From: Planctomycetota bacterium
Lineage (GTDB): Bacteria > Planctomycetota > UBA1135 > GCA-002686595
NCBI GenBank assembly: GCA_029259635.1
Contig: JAJDEU010000031.1
Span: 1 to 53,776 of the forward strand
Direction of reading: 5' to 3'
DNA length: 53,776 nucleotides
The translations under genes and the position numbers were made by a program. Each line of letters starts with the position of its first letter. The first letter of the stretch is position 1. Below, piece by piece: positions 32,119 to 40,212 of the stretch. The notes below the pieces were generated by a model that searched no databases, was not told where the DNA came from, and worked only from the letters and a program-made list of their open reading frames with translations.

Positions 32119-32177
32119 ACGGCGGTGGCGCTCGAATTGGGATTGCCGACACACGCCGCTCATCGCAACGGCGTTGG
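32119..32177. repeat. gene-boundary motif, site 7
   Basis: ACGGCGG (32119), then CCGCTCATCGC followed by AACGGCGTTGG (32156-32177). The right part matches site 3 (CCGCTGATCGCC, AAAGCCGTTCG) with a few changes. The spacing is longer than in sites 4 and 6. Confidence 0.35.
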
Positions 32178-32184
32178 AAGCGAA

Positions 32185-32946
32185 ATGAAGAAGCTAGTCA
32201 TCCAGAGCTTGATCCTGCTTGTGGTCAACATCGCCCTCAGCGGTTTGGTGCTCGCCTCTGTTCATTGCACATTGTTTAGAGGGGATCCAATTCTTGGTGC
32301 CATCCCGGTGATCATCGCGTTGCCAGGCATTCTCCTTCAGCCATGGTTCATTGCGTTCTGTCTGTTCACCACGGGCCCCGTGCTGCTCGCTACACCACTC
32401 TGGACTACAGCCGTCTCTGTGCCTGTTTACGTCTTGCTTGATCGGAAAGGCAAGCTAGAGCGAGCGAAGGGGCTTCTCGCCCGCATCAAGACCCGAAGAT
32501 CGCTCGTGATAACGAGTGCGTTCGGCGCATTCCTTCTCCTGGTTGCGATTGCTCGCTATGTCGATTTTCCCGCAATGAACCGGGGCATGCCGAGGTCACT
32601 CCAATGGGCGCTTCAGGACGTGGACCTTAAACTCGGCAGCCCTCGTTATTACTGTCTCGAAAAATGGATCGATTCAGAGTGGATCTGGCAGGCGCGCATT
32701 TCGGAGTCGAAGATGAACACGCTCGTCGTCAAACTGCGCTTGCGTTCCATTCCACTGGACCAGATCGAAGATCAGTACCTGAGCAGGTCTCCTTATTGGT
32801 GGCGTCCTGTAATTTCAGAACAGGTCCACGCGTTTTCCACTTGGGACTTTCCCATGGACTGGCATGGCTCTGGCGGCCGGCATGTATTAGCGACGTGGAA
32901 TCCGACGGACGAGCTTCTCCACATGTGGATCAAGGACAACTTTTAG
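32185..32946 (+). CDS. hypothetical membrane protein
   Basis: A 253-residue protein with about four membrane segments in the first 130 residues (VIQSLILLVVNIALSGLVLA, IPVIIALPGILLQPWFIA and two more) followed by an outer domain of about 120 residues with Trp-rich strands (ESKMNTLVVKLRLRSIPLDQ, AFSTWDFPMDWHGSGG). Not recognised. I prefer the ATG at 32185 to the upstream one at 32086 because the preceding residues are not protein-like and cross the boundary motif. Confidence 0.55.
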   Translation: MKKLVIQSLILLVVNIALSGLVLASVHCTLFRGDPILGAIPVIIALPGILLQPWFIAFCLFTTGPVLLATPLWTTAVSVPVYVLLDRKGKLERAKGLLARIKTRRSLVITSAFGAFLLLVAIARYVDFPAMNRGMPRSLQWALQDVDLKLGSPRYYCLEKWIDSEWIWQARISESKMNTLVVKLRLRSIPLDQIEDQYLSRSPYWWRPVISEQVHAFSTWDFPMDWHGSGGRHVLATWNPTDELLHMWIKDNF

Positions 32947-33082
32947 AAGTTCTAACGACGTATCCGGCTTGCAGTGGTGAGGTTTCGGCCAGAGAGCACG
33001 ACCGTCGATGTGCGGCGAACGATGCAGAAGGACAGCGCTTCGCTCGGACGCTCGGCGGTCCATTCGGTAAGCTCCCTGTCCG

Positions 33083-33604
33083 ATGCGTATTCAGCAACTC
33101 GATGCTTCGGACGTGCCGCGATATCGCGAGCTCATGCTGCACGCTTATGCGGTAGCCACCGACGCGTTTACCTCTACTCCCGAGGAGAGAGCGGCGGAGC
33201 CGGACTCTTGGTGGCTCCAGCGCGTTGCGGATCCGAACGGCCAAAGCGTCGCGTTTGGCGCATTCGATGCGGAGCGGCTTGTGGGCATCGCGGCCATCAA
33301 GTTCTCCACCAAGCCCAAGACTCGGCACAAAGCTCACCTCATCGGCGTCTTCGTTCACGAGTCTTGCCGCGGAAAGGGTGTCGGCGATCCGTTGGTTGAA
33401 GCCGCTCTTTCGGTCGCACGGGCGCGCCCCGAAGTTCGGCTCGCCACACTTACAGTAACAGAGGGCAACGACTCGGCGGTGGCCCTCTATGAGCGGTGCG
33501 GGTTCGTTACATTCGGCGTTGAACCGATGGCGATCGCTACGGGCGGTGGCTTCAAATCCAAGGTCCACATGTGGGTTTCTCTTGAAGAGCCCGATGCGGT
33601 CTAA
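33083..33604 (+). CDS. GNAT-family N-acetyltransferase
   Basis: A 173-residue acetyltransferase. The acetyl-CoA loop is HESCRGKGVGDPLVEAAL, matching the R-x-x-G-x-G/A motif A. The preceding strand (KAHLIGVFV) and the later LATLTVTEGNDSAVALYER followed by CGFVTFGVEP complete the fold. The N-terminal RIQQLDASDVPRYRELMLHA is typical of the family. Substrate unknown; small amine or antibiotic modification is possible. It is a stand-alone gene. Confidence 0.8.
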   Translation: MRIQQLDASDVPRYRELMLHAYAVATDAFTSTPEERAAEPDSWWLQRVADPNGQSVAFGAFDAERLVGIAAIKFSTKPKTRHKAHLIGVFVHESCRGKGVGDPLVEAALSVARARPEVRLATLTVTEGNDSAVALYERCGFVTFGVEPMAIATGGGFKSKVHMWVSLEEPDAV

Positions 33605-33649
33605 TTCTTGTGCGACCACGCCAATAGCTAGGCACGGCACACCGTAAAA

Positions 33650-34153
33650 ATGAACCGTCCCATCGAAACACGACGCACGACGACTGCGCAGAACTGGTTG
33701 AGAATTTCAGCGCTTGCGCTTGCCGCTTCACTGCTCGGTTCGTGCATGCATCATCGCGTGGAAACGCATCAACTCGAGGGAGAGCTAGAGACAATGACGG
33801 ACAACCTTCACGTTCACCACGCAATCAACTACATCGAGATTTCTGTCACCGACATGGCCGAAGCGAAGCGCTTCTACGGAGCGGCGTTCGGCTGGCAGTT
33901 CAACGACTATGGTCCGGACTACGCCGGGATTCAGAAAGAGGGCGGCGAAGCGGGCGGGCTGAGCTTGGCGACCGCGGTGTCCAGCGGCGGCCCGCTAGTC
34001 ATCCTCTACTCCGATGATCTCGACGCTTCGCTGGTATCCGTTCGCGAAGCGGGTGGGCGGATCTCGACGGAGCCGTTCGAGTTTCCGGGCGGCCGACGAT
34101 TTCACTTTGAGGACCCGAGCGGAAACGAGCTCGCGGTTTGGTCCGAGAAGTAA
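33650..34153 (+). CDS. VOC-family protein with a lipoprotein leader
   Basis: A 167-residue protein whose last 115 residues are a vicinal-oxygen-chelate (glyoxalase/bleomycin resistance) domain: INYIEISVTDMAEAKRFYGA, FGWQFNDYGPDYAGI, and the closing RFHFEDPSGNELAVWSE. The first 48 residues have a hydrophobic stretch ending LLGSC, a lipobox. A second ATG at 33794 begins TDNLHVHHAINYIEIS, the usual start of the stand-alone cytoplasmic domain. The long form would be a lipoprotein, which is unusual for this family. Either start, or both, may be used. Confidence 0.7.
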   Translation: MNRPIETRRTTTAQNWLRISALALAASLLGSCMHHRVETHQLEGELETMTDNLHVHHAINYIEISVTDMAEAKRFYGAAFGWQFNDYGPDYAGIQKEGGEAGGLSLATAVSSGGPLVILYSDDLDASLVSVREAGGRISTEPFEFPGGRRFHFEDPSGNELAVWSEK

Positions 34154-34298
34154 TCGCGGCGCCATTCAGCCTCGCACTCTCGCTGTAGCTGCCTCGCGTT
34201 ACCGTGATCGTTCCCGCCGTTTGCCGAACATCGATTGCCCATCTACTATCGGTGCTCTACTTGGGATGCCACCGCAGTCCACTGCCCAGTAAGAAACC

Positions 34299-34745
34299 AT
34301 GATTGTTGAAGCACAGGTCACTATCGACGGTCCCATCGAATCGATTTGGACCGCCATCGCGGACATCGAAAACGCGGGGGACCTTCTTCAAGGCGTCGAT
34401 AAGATCGAGATCCTCGAGAAGCCAGAGAGTGGGCTCGTTGGGCTGAAGTGGCGGGAGACTCGAACGCTCTTCGGAAAGGAGTCTACCGAAGTGATGTGGG
34501 TCACCGAGTGCGCCGAAAACGAGTCCTACATCGCCCGAGCGGAGAGCCATGGATTCGTCTACCTCTGCACCCGAGCCATTTCCGATCAGGGTGGCGCGAA
34601 GGTGCTCACCATGACTCACGAATCGGAGCCTCAGAGCTTCGCGGCCAAGTTGATGTCCATCCCGATGGGACTCATGTTCAAAGGCGTGCTCAGGAAAGCG
34701 CTTTTGAAAGACCTCGAGGACATCAAGGCTGCGGTTGAAAGTTGA
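34299..34745 (+). CDS. SRPBCC-family (START-like) protein
   Basis: A 148-residue protein of the SRPBCC/polyketide-cyclase fold. It opens MIVEAQVTIDGPIESIWTAI, followed by DIENAGDLLQGVDKIEILEK, GLVGLKWRETRTLFGKE and the closing helix AKLMSIPMGLMFKGVLRKAL. The N-terminal strand and the long C-terminal helix over the cavity are the family signature. It probably binds a hydrophobic small molecule; the ligand is unknown. A hairpin follows at 34783-34805. Confidence 0.75.
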   Translation: MIVEAQVTIDGPIESIWTAIADIENAGDLLQGVDKIEILEKPESGLVGLKWRETRTLFGKESTEVMWVTECAENESYIARAESHGFVYLCTRAISDQGGAKVLTMTHESEPQSFAAKLMSIPMGLMFKGVLRKALLKDLEDIKAAVES

Positions 34746-34782
34746 CGTTGCGCGAAATCGGATAGAGCGCCAGGTCAGGGAG

Positions 34783-34805
34783 CCGTCGCCAACTAGAGGT
34801 GACGG
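34783..34805 (+). terminator. hairpin after SRPBCC gene
   Basis: CCGTCGCC and GGTGACGG form an 8-bp stem with one G-T pair and loop AACTAGA, about 40 bases after the stop codon. A weak T-containing stretch follows. A terminator is the likely role. Confidence 0.4.
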
Positions 34806-34872
34806 AGAGTTGTTTGCACGGCGTGTCGGTGCTCGTTCTTAAGTTTGGTGATAGAGAACCCGTGGAGGCACG

Positions 34873-35268
34873 ATGACGGAGCGAACGGACGGCGCAATTG
34901 ACCTGGCGAACTCGACGGTCGGAATCCTTGCGAGTGGCGACACTCTTGAGATTCAGAACAAGCCTGGTCCACCGGTGCGGATAGACGGGTGGACCGTCGG
35001 CGCTCCGCTGTTGGTTCGTGAACCGCCTCACGACGGTGAGATGCATCCGGACGGTGACGAGGTTCTGCTCTTGGTCTCCGGACGCGTCACGGTCGAACTG
35101 GAGGATCGAGAACCGCCGCGGCGTGTTGAACTCGTGCCGGGCCAAGCCGTGATCGTGCCGAGAGGCGTGTGGCATCGAGTGCACCTGGCCGAACCCAGCC
35201 AAATCGTACACATCACTCCGGGACCCGGCGGAGAGCACAGAGAGCCGAAGACGCAAAGCGCCGACTAG
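34873..35268 (+). CDS. cupin-domain protein
   Basis: A 131-residue single-domain cupin. Motif 1 is HDGEMHPDGDEVLLLVSGRV with the metal ligands His and Glu; motif 2 is PGQAVIVPRGVWHRVHL with the last His. The N-terminal GILASGDTLEIQNKPGPP leads into the barrel. No function can be named; small cupins of this kind bind metal ions and may be enzymes or regulators. GGAGG precedes the ATG. It is convergent with the CHAT gene. Confidence 0.75.
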   Translation: MTERTDGAIDLANSTVGILASGDTLEIQNKPGPPVRIDGWTVGAPLLVREPPHDGEMHPDGDEVLLLVSGRVTVELEDREPPRRVELVPGQAVIVPRGVWHRVHLAEPSQIVHITPGPGGEHREPKTQSAD

Positions 35269-35305
35269 GGACGGCGCGTCAGCCCAGACCGTCGCGCCGT
35301 CGCGC

Positions 35306-37831
35306 TCAGTCGATGCCCATTAATCGGAAGGCGGCCCAGTCGGCTGCGGGAGCGCCCCTCGAGATGGCGGCGCGACGGGCAGCTTGCGCGGCCACTGATG
35401 GTGCGTCGCCCTGCTGAAGGGCTCGATGGAAGTCGAGCGTGAAGGCTTTTGCGGCCCAATCACCGACCGGCCAGATGGTGACCAAGAGGTTTCGCGTGCC
35501 CGACTCCAAGAACGCGCGGGTCAAACCCTGCAGGCCTTCCGCGTCTCGGAATCGACCCGCTGCGCTTTCGCAAGCCGAGAGTACGACGAGCGGAGAGGCG
35601 GGCTGAAGCTCGGCGACTTGATGGGAGCAGATGGTCTGTCCGGGTCCCAATCGGAGAGAGAGCGGCGCGAGCCTCGTCTCCCTGCACTCGCAGCCCCAGG
35701 TCATATGCGCGGCGACGTGCAGAGGGTGATTCGATTGGAGCGCGCGCTCGAGTTCAAGCGTATCGACCGAGCCGTCGAGAATTCGCGCGCCGGGAATCAG
35801 GGCTCCGAGTTCGTCAATTTCCGCTCGGGTCGCGGGCAGCGTTGGAAGCGAGGCGTCATCCGCTCCCGCAACGAGCGTCCAATCGGCAAGCCTTTGAAAG
35901 TTTGGCGCCGAATTGTCGCGTTGAGCGTCCGGCAAGCCGGTCATGACGACGGGAGTGATCGCGATCCCGAGCGCGCCCGCCTCTTCGCAGATGAGCGCGA
36001 GCGGAAGAGATTCGATAGGGCCGTGCACGAGAAGGAGTAGGCGCGGCGAACTCGTTGAGGCCGCGAGAGTGGCCAGCCTCTTGCGCAAGGGCTCGGGAAA
36101 GAGCGATTGCGCAATCTGGTGGGAGAGCGATTGGAGTGCCGGTTCGCGCCCGTCGAGGATGGCCTCCTTGAGGCGGCGGGCGGCGCTGCGCAGCTCGCTG
36201 CGACCGTGATCGATGCGCGCGGCCCAAGCGGGCTCGAGCGAATTGGAGGACGGCGCGACGTGCGCAACGACTCCGAAATCGGGTCCGACGACCCAAGAGA
36301 CCAAACCGAGGGGATAGGCGTCGGCCCAGCCGAGCAGCGAGTCGCTGGAGAGTGGGGGAGCGGGCTTGCCCGATCTCGACGCACGCGCATCGCGGAGACC
36401 GCGCGATTGAAAGTGCTCCATGATGCGAGCGGCTTCGAGCGGGCGGCCGCGATGCAGCTCGGCTTCGGCCGCAAGCGCGACGGAGTGCAGGCCGATCCAC
36501 TCGCCGAAGACGTTGTGGTCGGATGCGGAGAGTTGGTTGCGATAGAGCTCGGCCAATCCGAGTGCGCGGCCGAGCTGCTCGGAAGCGGAGTGCCAATCGC
36601 CGAGCCGACCGAAAGCCTCGCCGAGGACGGAGCGCCCAATCGACTCCGCCCGTGGGGAATAGTCGATCTCCAGAGTTCCATCACCGAGGTCGCGGACGAC
36701 CTCTTCGGGGCGATTGAGCGCAAGTTGCCACTGCGCTCTCGCCAACATGGAGCGCGTGCTGTCCTCATTCTCTTCGAGCCACCGCACCTGTTGTTCGGCG
36801 AGCTCTAGATCGCCGGCACGCAGCGAGCTGCCACCGAGGTAGATGTGCCACAACACCGGGTCGACTCCCCCGGGCGGAGGATAGCGCAGAAGAATCGCCT
36901 GAGCTTCGGCGGCACGATCCGCTTGATACATCCAGTCGGCGTACTCGCGAACCAACGGCCAACAATCTTCCGGCCGTCGTAACATCGAGAGTTGTTCGAG
37001 CAACTCCTCGCGGACGCGGGTGTCTCCAAGATCGCGCGCCATATGCAAGAGCTCGATCAGAGCGCGTTCGATATAAGTTTCATTGCCGACCAGAGAGGCT
37101 TGCGCGAGACACCTCTCGAAAGCGGCGCTCGCTTTCTCGTGACGATTCGACAGTCGATAGAGTCGTCCCTGCACCCAGTGTGCTTCGAGCTCGGGCGTCT
37201 TGAGTCCCGCGTCTTTAAAGATCTCGAGCGCGCGCTCAACTTCGTCATGACCGGCGCGCAGCTCGTGTTGATAGGAGAGCTCGTTGATGCGCGCGCGATT
37301 TTCAAGTGAGTCGGCGCGCAGCAGAGCCGAAAAGGAGAGCGCGCGACCGGCGGGCGCGTGATCGGCATCGGCTGCGCTCTCGGCCGCAAGGGCAGCGAGA
37401 TCGCTCAATATGCGTTTGCGTTCTGCGAGCCACTCCTCTTCGAGAAGGCCGCGGCGACGGGCGTTGTGTACATCGCTATAGAGCTGACGGTAGCGCAACT
37501 CATAGGCGTAGCCGCGTTGAAGCTCTTCGCTGTCGAGCGACGTGTAGAATCGCGCGACGTCCAAGGTGTCGCAGCGGTTGTGCAGGTTACAGAGCTCGTT
37601 CGCGACGGTGAGGAGGGGCACTCTGGCGTCGAGATCTCCGGAGCGGAGAGTGCCGAGAACGCTTAGGAAACGCTGAATGCGCTCATTTAGCTGTTCGCGC
37701 TCCTCGCTCGCTTCGTCGGCAGAGGGCGCGGCCTCTACCCGCACGGGATCGACTTCTCGAAATGCGAATAGCAGGGTAGCGCCGAGAGTTCCGCTGGCTA
37801 AGTAGAAGAGAGTTTTAGCCAGGGAGTGCAT
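35306..37831 (-). CDS. membrane-anchored TPR-CHAT protein (caspase-like protease)
   Basis: An 841-residue protein. An N-terminal membrane anchor (KTLFYLASGTLGATLLFAF) is followed by a long all-helical part with TPR-like pairs (for example GRLYRLSNRHEKASAAFERC, YLGGSSLRAGDLELAEQQVR) up to about residue 500, and a C-terminal CHAT domain. The CHAT dyad is visible: His in PLHVAAHMTW and Cys in PLVVLSACESAAGRF, as in other caspase-HetF-associated-with-TPR proteases. LLLVHGPIESLPLALICEE is the preceding strand. The ATG at 37831 lies ten bases after the stop of the anti-sigma gene; a longer TTG start is less likely. It is the last gene of a sigma / anti-sigma / CHAT operon. Confidence 0.8.
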   Translation of the reverse strand: MHSLAKTLFYLASGTLGATLLFAFREVDPVRVEAAPSADEASEEREQLNERIQRFLSVLGTLRSGDLDARVPLLTVANELCNLHNRCDTLDVARFYTSLDSEELQRGYAYELRYRQLYSDVHNARRRGLLEEEWLAERKRILSDLAALAAESAADADHAPAGRALSFSALLRADSLENRARINELSYQHELRAGHDEVERALEIFKDAGLKTPELEAHWVQGRLYRLSNRHEKASAAFERCLAQASLVGNETYIERALIELLHMARDLGDTRVREELLEQLSMLRRPEDCWPLVREYADWMYQADRAAEAQAILLRYPPPGGVDPVLWHIYLGGSSLRAGDLELAEQQVRWLEENEDSTRSMLARAQWQLALNRPEEVVRDLGDGTLEIDYSPRAESIGRSVLGEAFGRLGDWHSASEQLGRALGLAELYRNQLSASDHNVFGEWIGLHSVALAAEAELHRGRPLEAARIMEHFQSRGLRDARASRSGKPAPPLSSDSLLGWADAYPLGLVSWVVGPDFGVVAHVAPSSNSLEPAWAARIDHGRSELRSAARRLKEAILDGREPALQSLSHQIAQSLFPEPLRKRLATLAASTSSPRLLLLVHGPIESLPLALICEEAGALGIAITPVVMTGLPDAQRDNSAPNFQRLADWTLVAGADDASLPTLPATRAEIDELGALIPGARILDGSVDTLELERALQSNHPLHVAAHMTWGCECRETRLAPLSLRLGPGQTICSHQVAELQPASPLVVLSACESAAGRFRDAEGLQGLTRAFLESGTRNLLVTIWPVGDWAAKAFTLDFHRALQQGDAPSVAAQAARRAAISRGAPAADWAAFRLMGID

Positions 37832-37841
37832 GCGGGTCGGC

Positions 37842-39008
37842 CTAGCGACCTGGCCAAGCTGCAAGGTAAGCGTCGCGCTCTTCGCTCGGCGCTAAACTCT
37901 CCGCAAGCGCGCGGGCCGCTCCGAAATATCCGCGCTCGTGGAGCAGGGTGACTCGGCGCGCATCCCGCTCGGCCGCGGGCCGCGACTCCAGTTTTTCCCA
38001 CGCGATCTCCACTTCGGGATCCGCAACTACGCGGAAGTCGCGTTCACCCAACGGGCGCTCCAAGCCGCGGATGAGAGCCCATGCCGTCCACGTGTAGTGT
38101 CCGTCTTCGAGGGATGCCAGGTCGGCCGCGACCGTTGAAGTCGAGCTCTCAATCGTGAAGACGTCGGTTCCCAAGTCAAAGGCGTCGCCGCTGTGTCGGC
38201 GCAAGCGCACGCGATAGAGCTCGGCGTCCGCGACCGAATCGAGTTCGAAATCGGAAGAGCGTGCGACCTCGATCGAGCTCCCGTTGCCGAGCAGGTTGCC
38301 GCGCGGGAAGACGAGCGTCGATTGATCTTCACCGCGCAAGGTGATCAGTGCGGGATAGAAGCTGTGGGTTTCACCATGGCCGAGTGGTGCGTCCTCGGTG
38401 CCGACAGGACCGACGCGATCCCGCGTGACAAAAAATACCGCGACGATCAAGCTCGCCGCGACGGCGAGCGGTACCCAACTCGGCACGCGCTCGATGGTCG
38501 GCAGGACGTGGAACAGTCTCCGTGGCTTGACGAGTGGTTTGACGAAGCGGGGCGGGTTGTCGGCGCGACTTGGCTCCGCACTCTCGGCTTCGCGCCTGAC
38601 CGTGAGCGAGCCCGCTCCAGCCGTCCAAGGAATCGGAACCGGCGAGTCCAGCGTTCGGACGAACCCGGCGCACTCCTCGCAGTGCGAAACGTGCAGCTCG
38701 ATCTCCCCGCGGCGGTCGGCGCTGAGGTAGGCGAACCCGGGGCCACGGCCGAAGTCATAGAGCTCTTCCGTCTCTGGACAGAGCACCTGATGCTGGCCTC
38801 CGGCGCTCTCCAGCCAGGTATCCGCCGCCAGGAACAGCTCCCAACGGGGCCCGCATTCCGGGCAGGTATCGGCGTGTCGGCGCAGCCCGGCTCGAGCGAT
38901 CGGATCGAGATCGTCGTATCGCAGGAGCAAACGCGCCATCTGCGGAGTGGCACAGGTCGACTGTGAAAACAGCTCCGGACCCTGCCCTTGGCTCTTTGGT
39001 TCACTCAT
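37842..39008 (-). CDS. anti-sigma-like protein with two HxxxCxxC zinc motifs
   Basis: A 388-residue protein with two zinc-finger motifs of the anti-sigma type: HADTCPECGPRWEL near residue 45 and HVSHCEECAGFVRTL near residue 105. A single membrane segment (VPLAVAASLIVAVFFVTRD) near residue 185 is followed by an outer domain of strands with Ser/Glu-rich loops, ending in a short helical tail (ARALAESLAPSEERDAYLAA). Placement after the sigma gene (60 bases) and before the CHAT gene makes anti-sigma function likely: cytoplasmic zinc domain binds sigma, outer domain senses or is cleaved. Confidence 0.75.
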   Translation of the reverse strand: MSEPKSQGQGPELFSQSTCATPQMARLLLRYDDLDPIARAGLRRHADTCPECGPRWELFLAADTWLESAGGQHQVLCPETEELYDFGRGPGFAYLSADRRGEIELHVSHCEECAGFVRTLDSPVPIPWTAGAGSLTVRREAESAEPSRADNPPRFVKPLVKPRRLFHVLPTIERVPSWVPLAVAASLIVAVFFVTRDRVGPVGTEDAPLGHGETHSFYPALITLRGEDQSTLVFPRGNLLGNGSSIEVARSSDFELDSVADAELYRVRLRRHSGDAFDLGTDVFTIESSTSTVAADLASLEDGHYTWTAWALIRGLERPLGERDFRVVADPEVEIAWEKLESRPAAERDARRVTLLHERGYFGAARALAESLAPSEERDAYLAAWPGR

Positions 39009-39068
39009 GTCCGCGCCTTAGTCCGAGCCAGAGGACCCTCGGGGGGGCGAAAAACCCAAATTTCTCAC

Positions 39069-39770
39069 TCACGAGAGGGCCTCCTCGGTGACTCTCCGGG
39101 CGGTAAGCCGCTGCCGCAGGGACTCGGTCGCGCGCTTGAGCCGGTATTTAACGGTCTCCAAGCTCTGCGAGCGCACTTTGGCGATGTCGACCAAGGTCAT
39201 CTCCCGCATATGCCGCATGCGCAAGAGCTCGGCCTCTTCGGGATCGAGCTCCTCCAAACACACCTGGACCAGCTTTCCGATCTCCAGTGTGTCGGCGGAT
39301 TGAGAGGGGCCCGGCCCGGCGTCGACCGGCTCATGGGCTTCCTCGGCGCGGGGGATCGTGGGGATCCTGCGTCCCAGACTATCGCGCCGCTTCAGGTCGA
39401 CCGCTCGACACCAAGCCACGCGATAGAGCCAGGTTCCAAAAGTGCCCTTGCGGTGGTCGTAGCTGTCTCGGTCCAGCCTCTCGAACACGTAGGCGACGAT
39501 CTCCTGATAGAGGTCTTCGCGCGGTCCCGCGCGGCTCTCGAACTGTCCGATGCAGTGCAGGATCAGCGCGCGATACTGCTTGAGAAAGGCCTCTAATATC
39601 TCGGGGTCGCGTGCCTTGAGCCCCTCGGCGGCCGCCTTCCCATCGAGGTCTTCCTCAACCGCTGGCCGTCCGCTGGCGCGCGCCTTCGTCGGTCGTGGAC
39701 TCGACGAAGGACCCTTGGTTCCCCGCGGGGAATTCGAGCGAGCGCCGGGGTCTCTCGGAGCCTCATCCAT
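39069..39770 (-). CDS. ECF-family RNA polymerase sigma factor
   Basis: A 233-residue sigma-70-family protein. A disordered Arg/Ser/Pro N-terminus of about 45 residues precedes region 2 (RALILHCIGQFESRAGPRED with LYQEIVAYVFERLDRDSY), the -10-binding helix (GTFGTWLYRVAWCRAVDLKR) and region 4 (LLRMRHMREMTLVDIAKVRS followed by LETVKYRLKRATESLRQRL). It probably recruits RNA polymerase to a few promoters, including its own. The ATG at 39770 avoids an N-terminal extension that is not protein-like. It heads the sigma / anti-sigma / CHAT operon. Confidence 0.8.
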   Translation of the reverse strand: MDEAPRDPGARSNSPRGTKGPSSSPRPTKARASGRPAVEEDLDGKAAAEGLKARDPEILEAFLKQYRALILHCIGQFESRAGPREDLYQEIVAYVFERLDRDSYDHRKGTFGTWLYRVAWCRAVDLKRRDSLGRRIPTIPRAEEAHEPVDAGPGPSQSADTLEIGKLVQVCLEELDPEEAELLRMRHMREMTLVDIAKVRSQSLETVKYRLKRATESLRQRLTARRVTEEALS

Positions 39771-40212
39771 CAGGTGCGTGCCAAAGGTGGAAAGCGACGA
39801 GGCTTTGGATAGCTCAATTGGAAAGGCGATGCAATCGACCCTGAAGCGCGCGGAGCTGGGGCAAGCTCGGGAGCCCGACGATTTCCCGCTCCCTCGCTCC
39901 ACCGAACCCGGCTAGGGGGGCGCGGAGGGGCGTTTTCGTCGCTATACTGTTCGCCCTCACTCGGAGCCGGAGCGGGTCGCACAGCCGGTTTTTGGTGGGA
40001 AGTCCTGGGGTAGCTAAGCACCCCCTGCGTCCGCGCGATCATGCCGAGACCAGGAGCGCTCGGCTCCGTTCGGACACGCTTCAACCGCGCGCCCGATCAC
40101 CGAATACCAGCTCAAGAACACTCTCGACCCGGTTACTCAGAAGTCTCACTCAGCAGCACTCAGCAACATTGCTCAGCAGTTTCACTCAGCAGTCATTCAA
40201 GAAGGATTCGCA
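39771..40212. promoter_or_regulatory. divergent intergenic region, operon leader with CTCAGCA repeats
   Basis: About 440 bases between the leftward sigma operon and the rightward acyl-CoA operon. TATACT at 39943-39948 is a good -10 element for the rightward operon, though I see no good -35. A stem GGGGT/ACCCC lies at 40007-40024. CACTCAGCAG-type units occur at 40147, 40157, 40170 and 40183, with a partial unit at 40137. They lie 20-75 bases before the thiolase start and could be regulator-binding repeats. I looked for the conserved box of a cobalamin riboswitch and did not find it. Confidence 0.4.

Noticed and set aside
20420..32180. Calling the region a proven integron
   Set aside because: There is no integrase in the window, the core sites deviate from the standard GTTRRRY end, and gene orientation switches twice. 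It is reported only as a motif family.
40137..40192. Possible CRISPR array from the CTCAGCA units
   Set aside because: The units are about 10 bases with spacers of 0-3 bases, far too short for a CRISPR repeat-spacer structure, and no cas genes are present.
39903..40212. Cobalamin riboswitch for the B12 mutase operon
   Set aside because: I looked for the conserved cobalamin box and its surrounding helices and saw only a short GGGGT/ACCCC stem, which is not enough.
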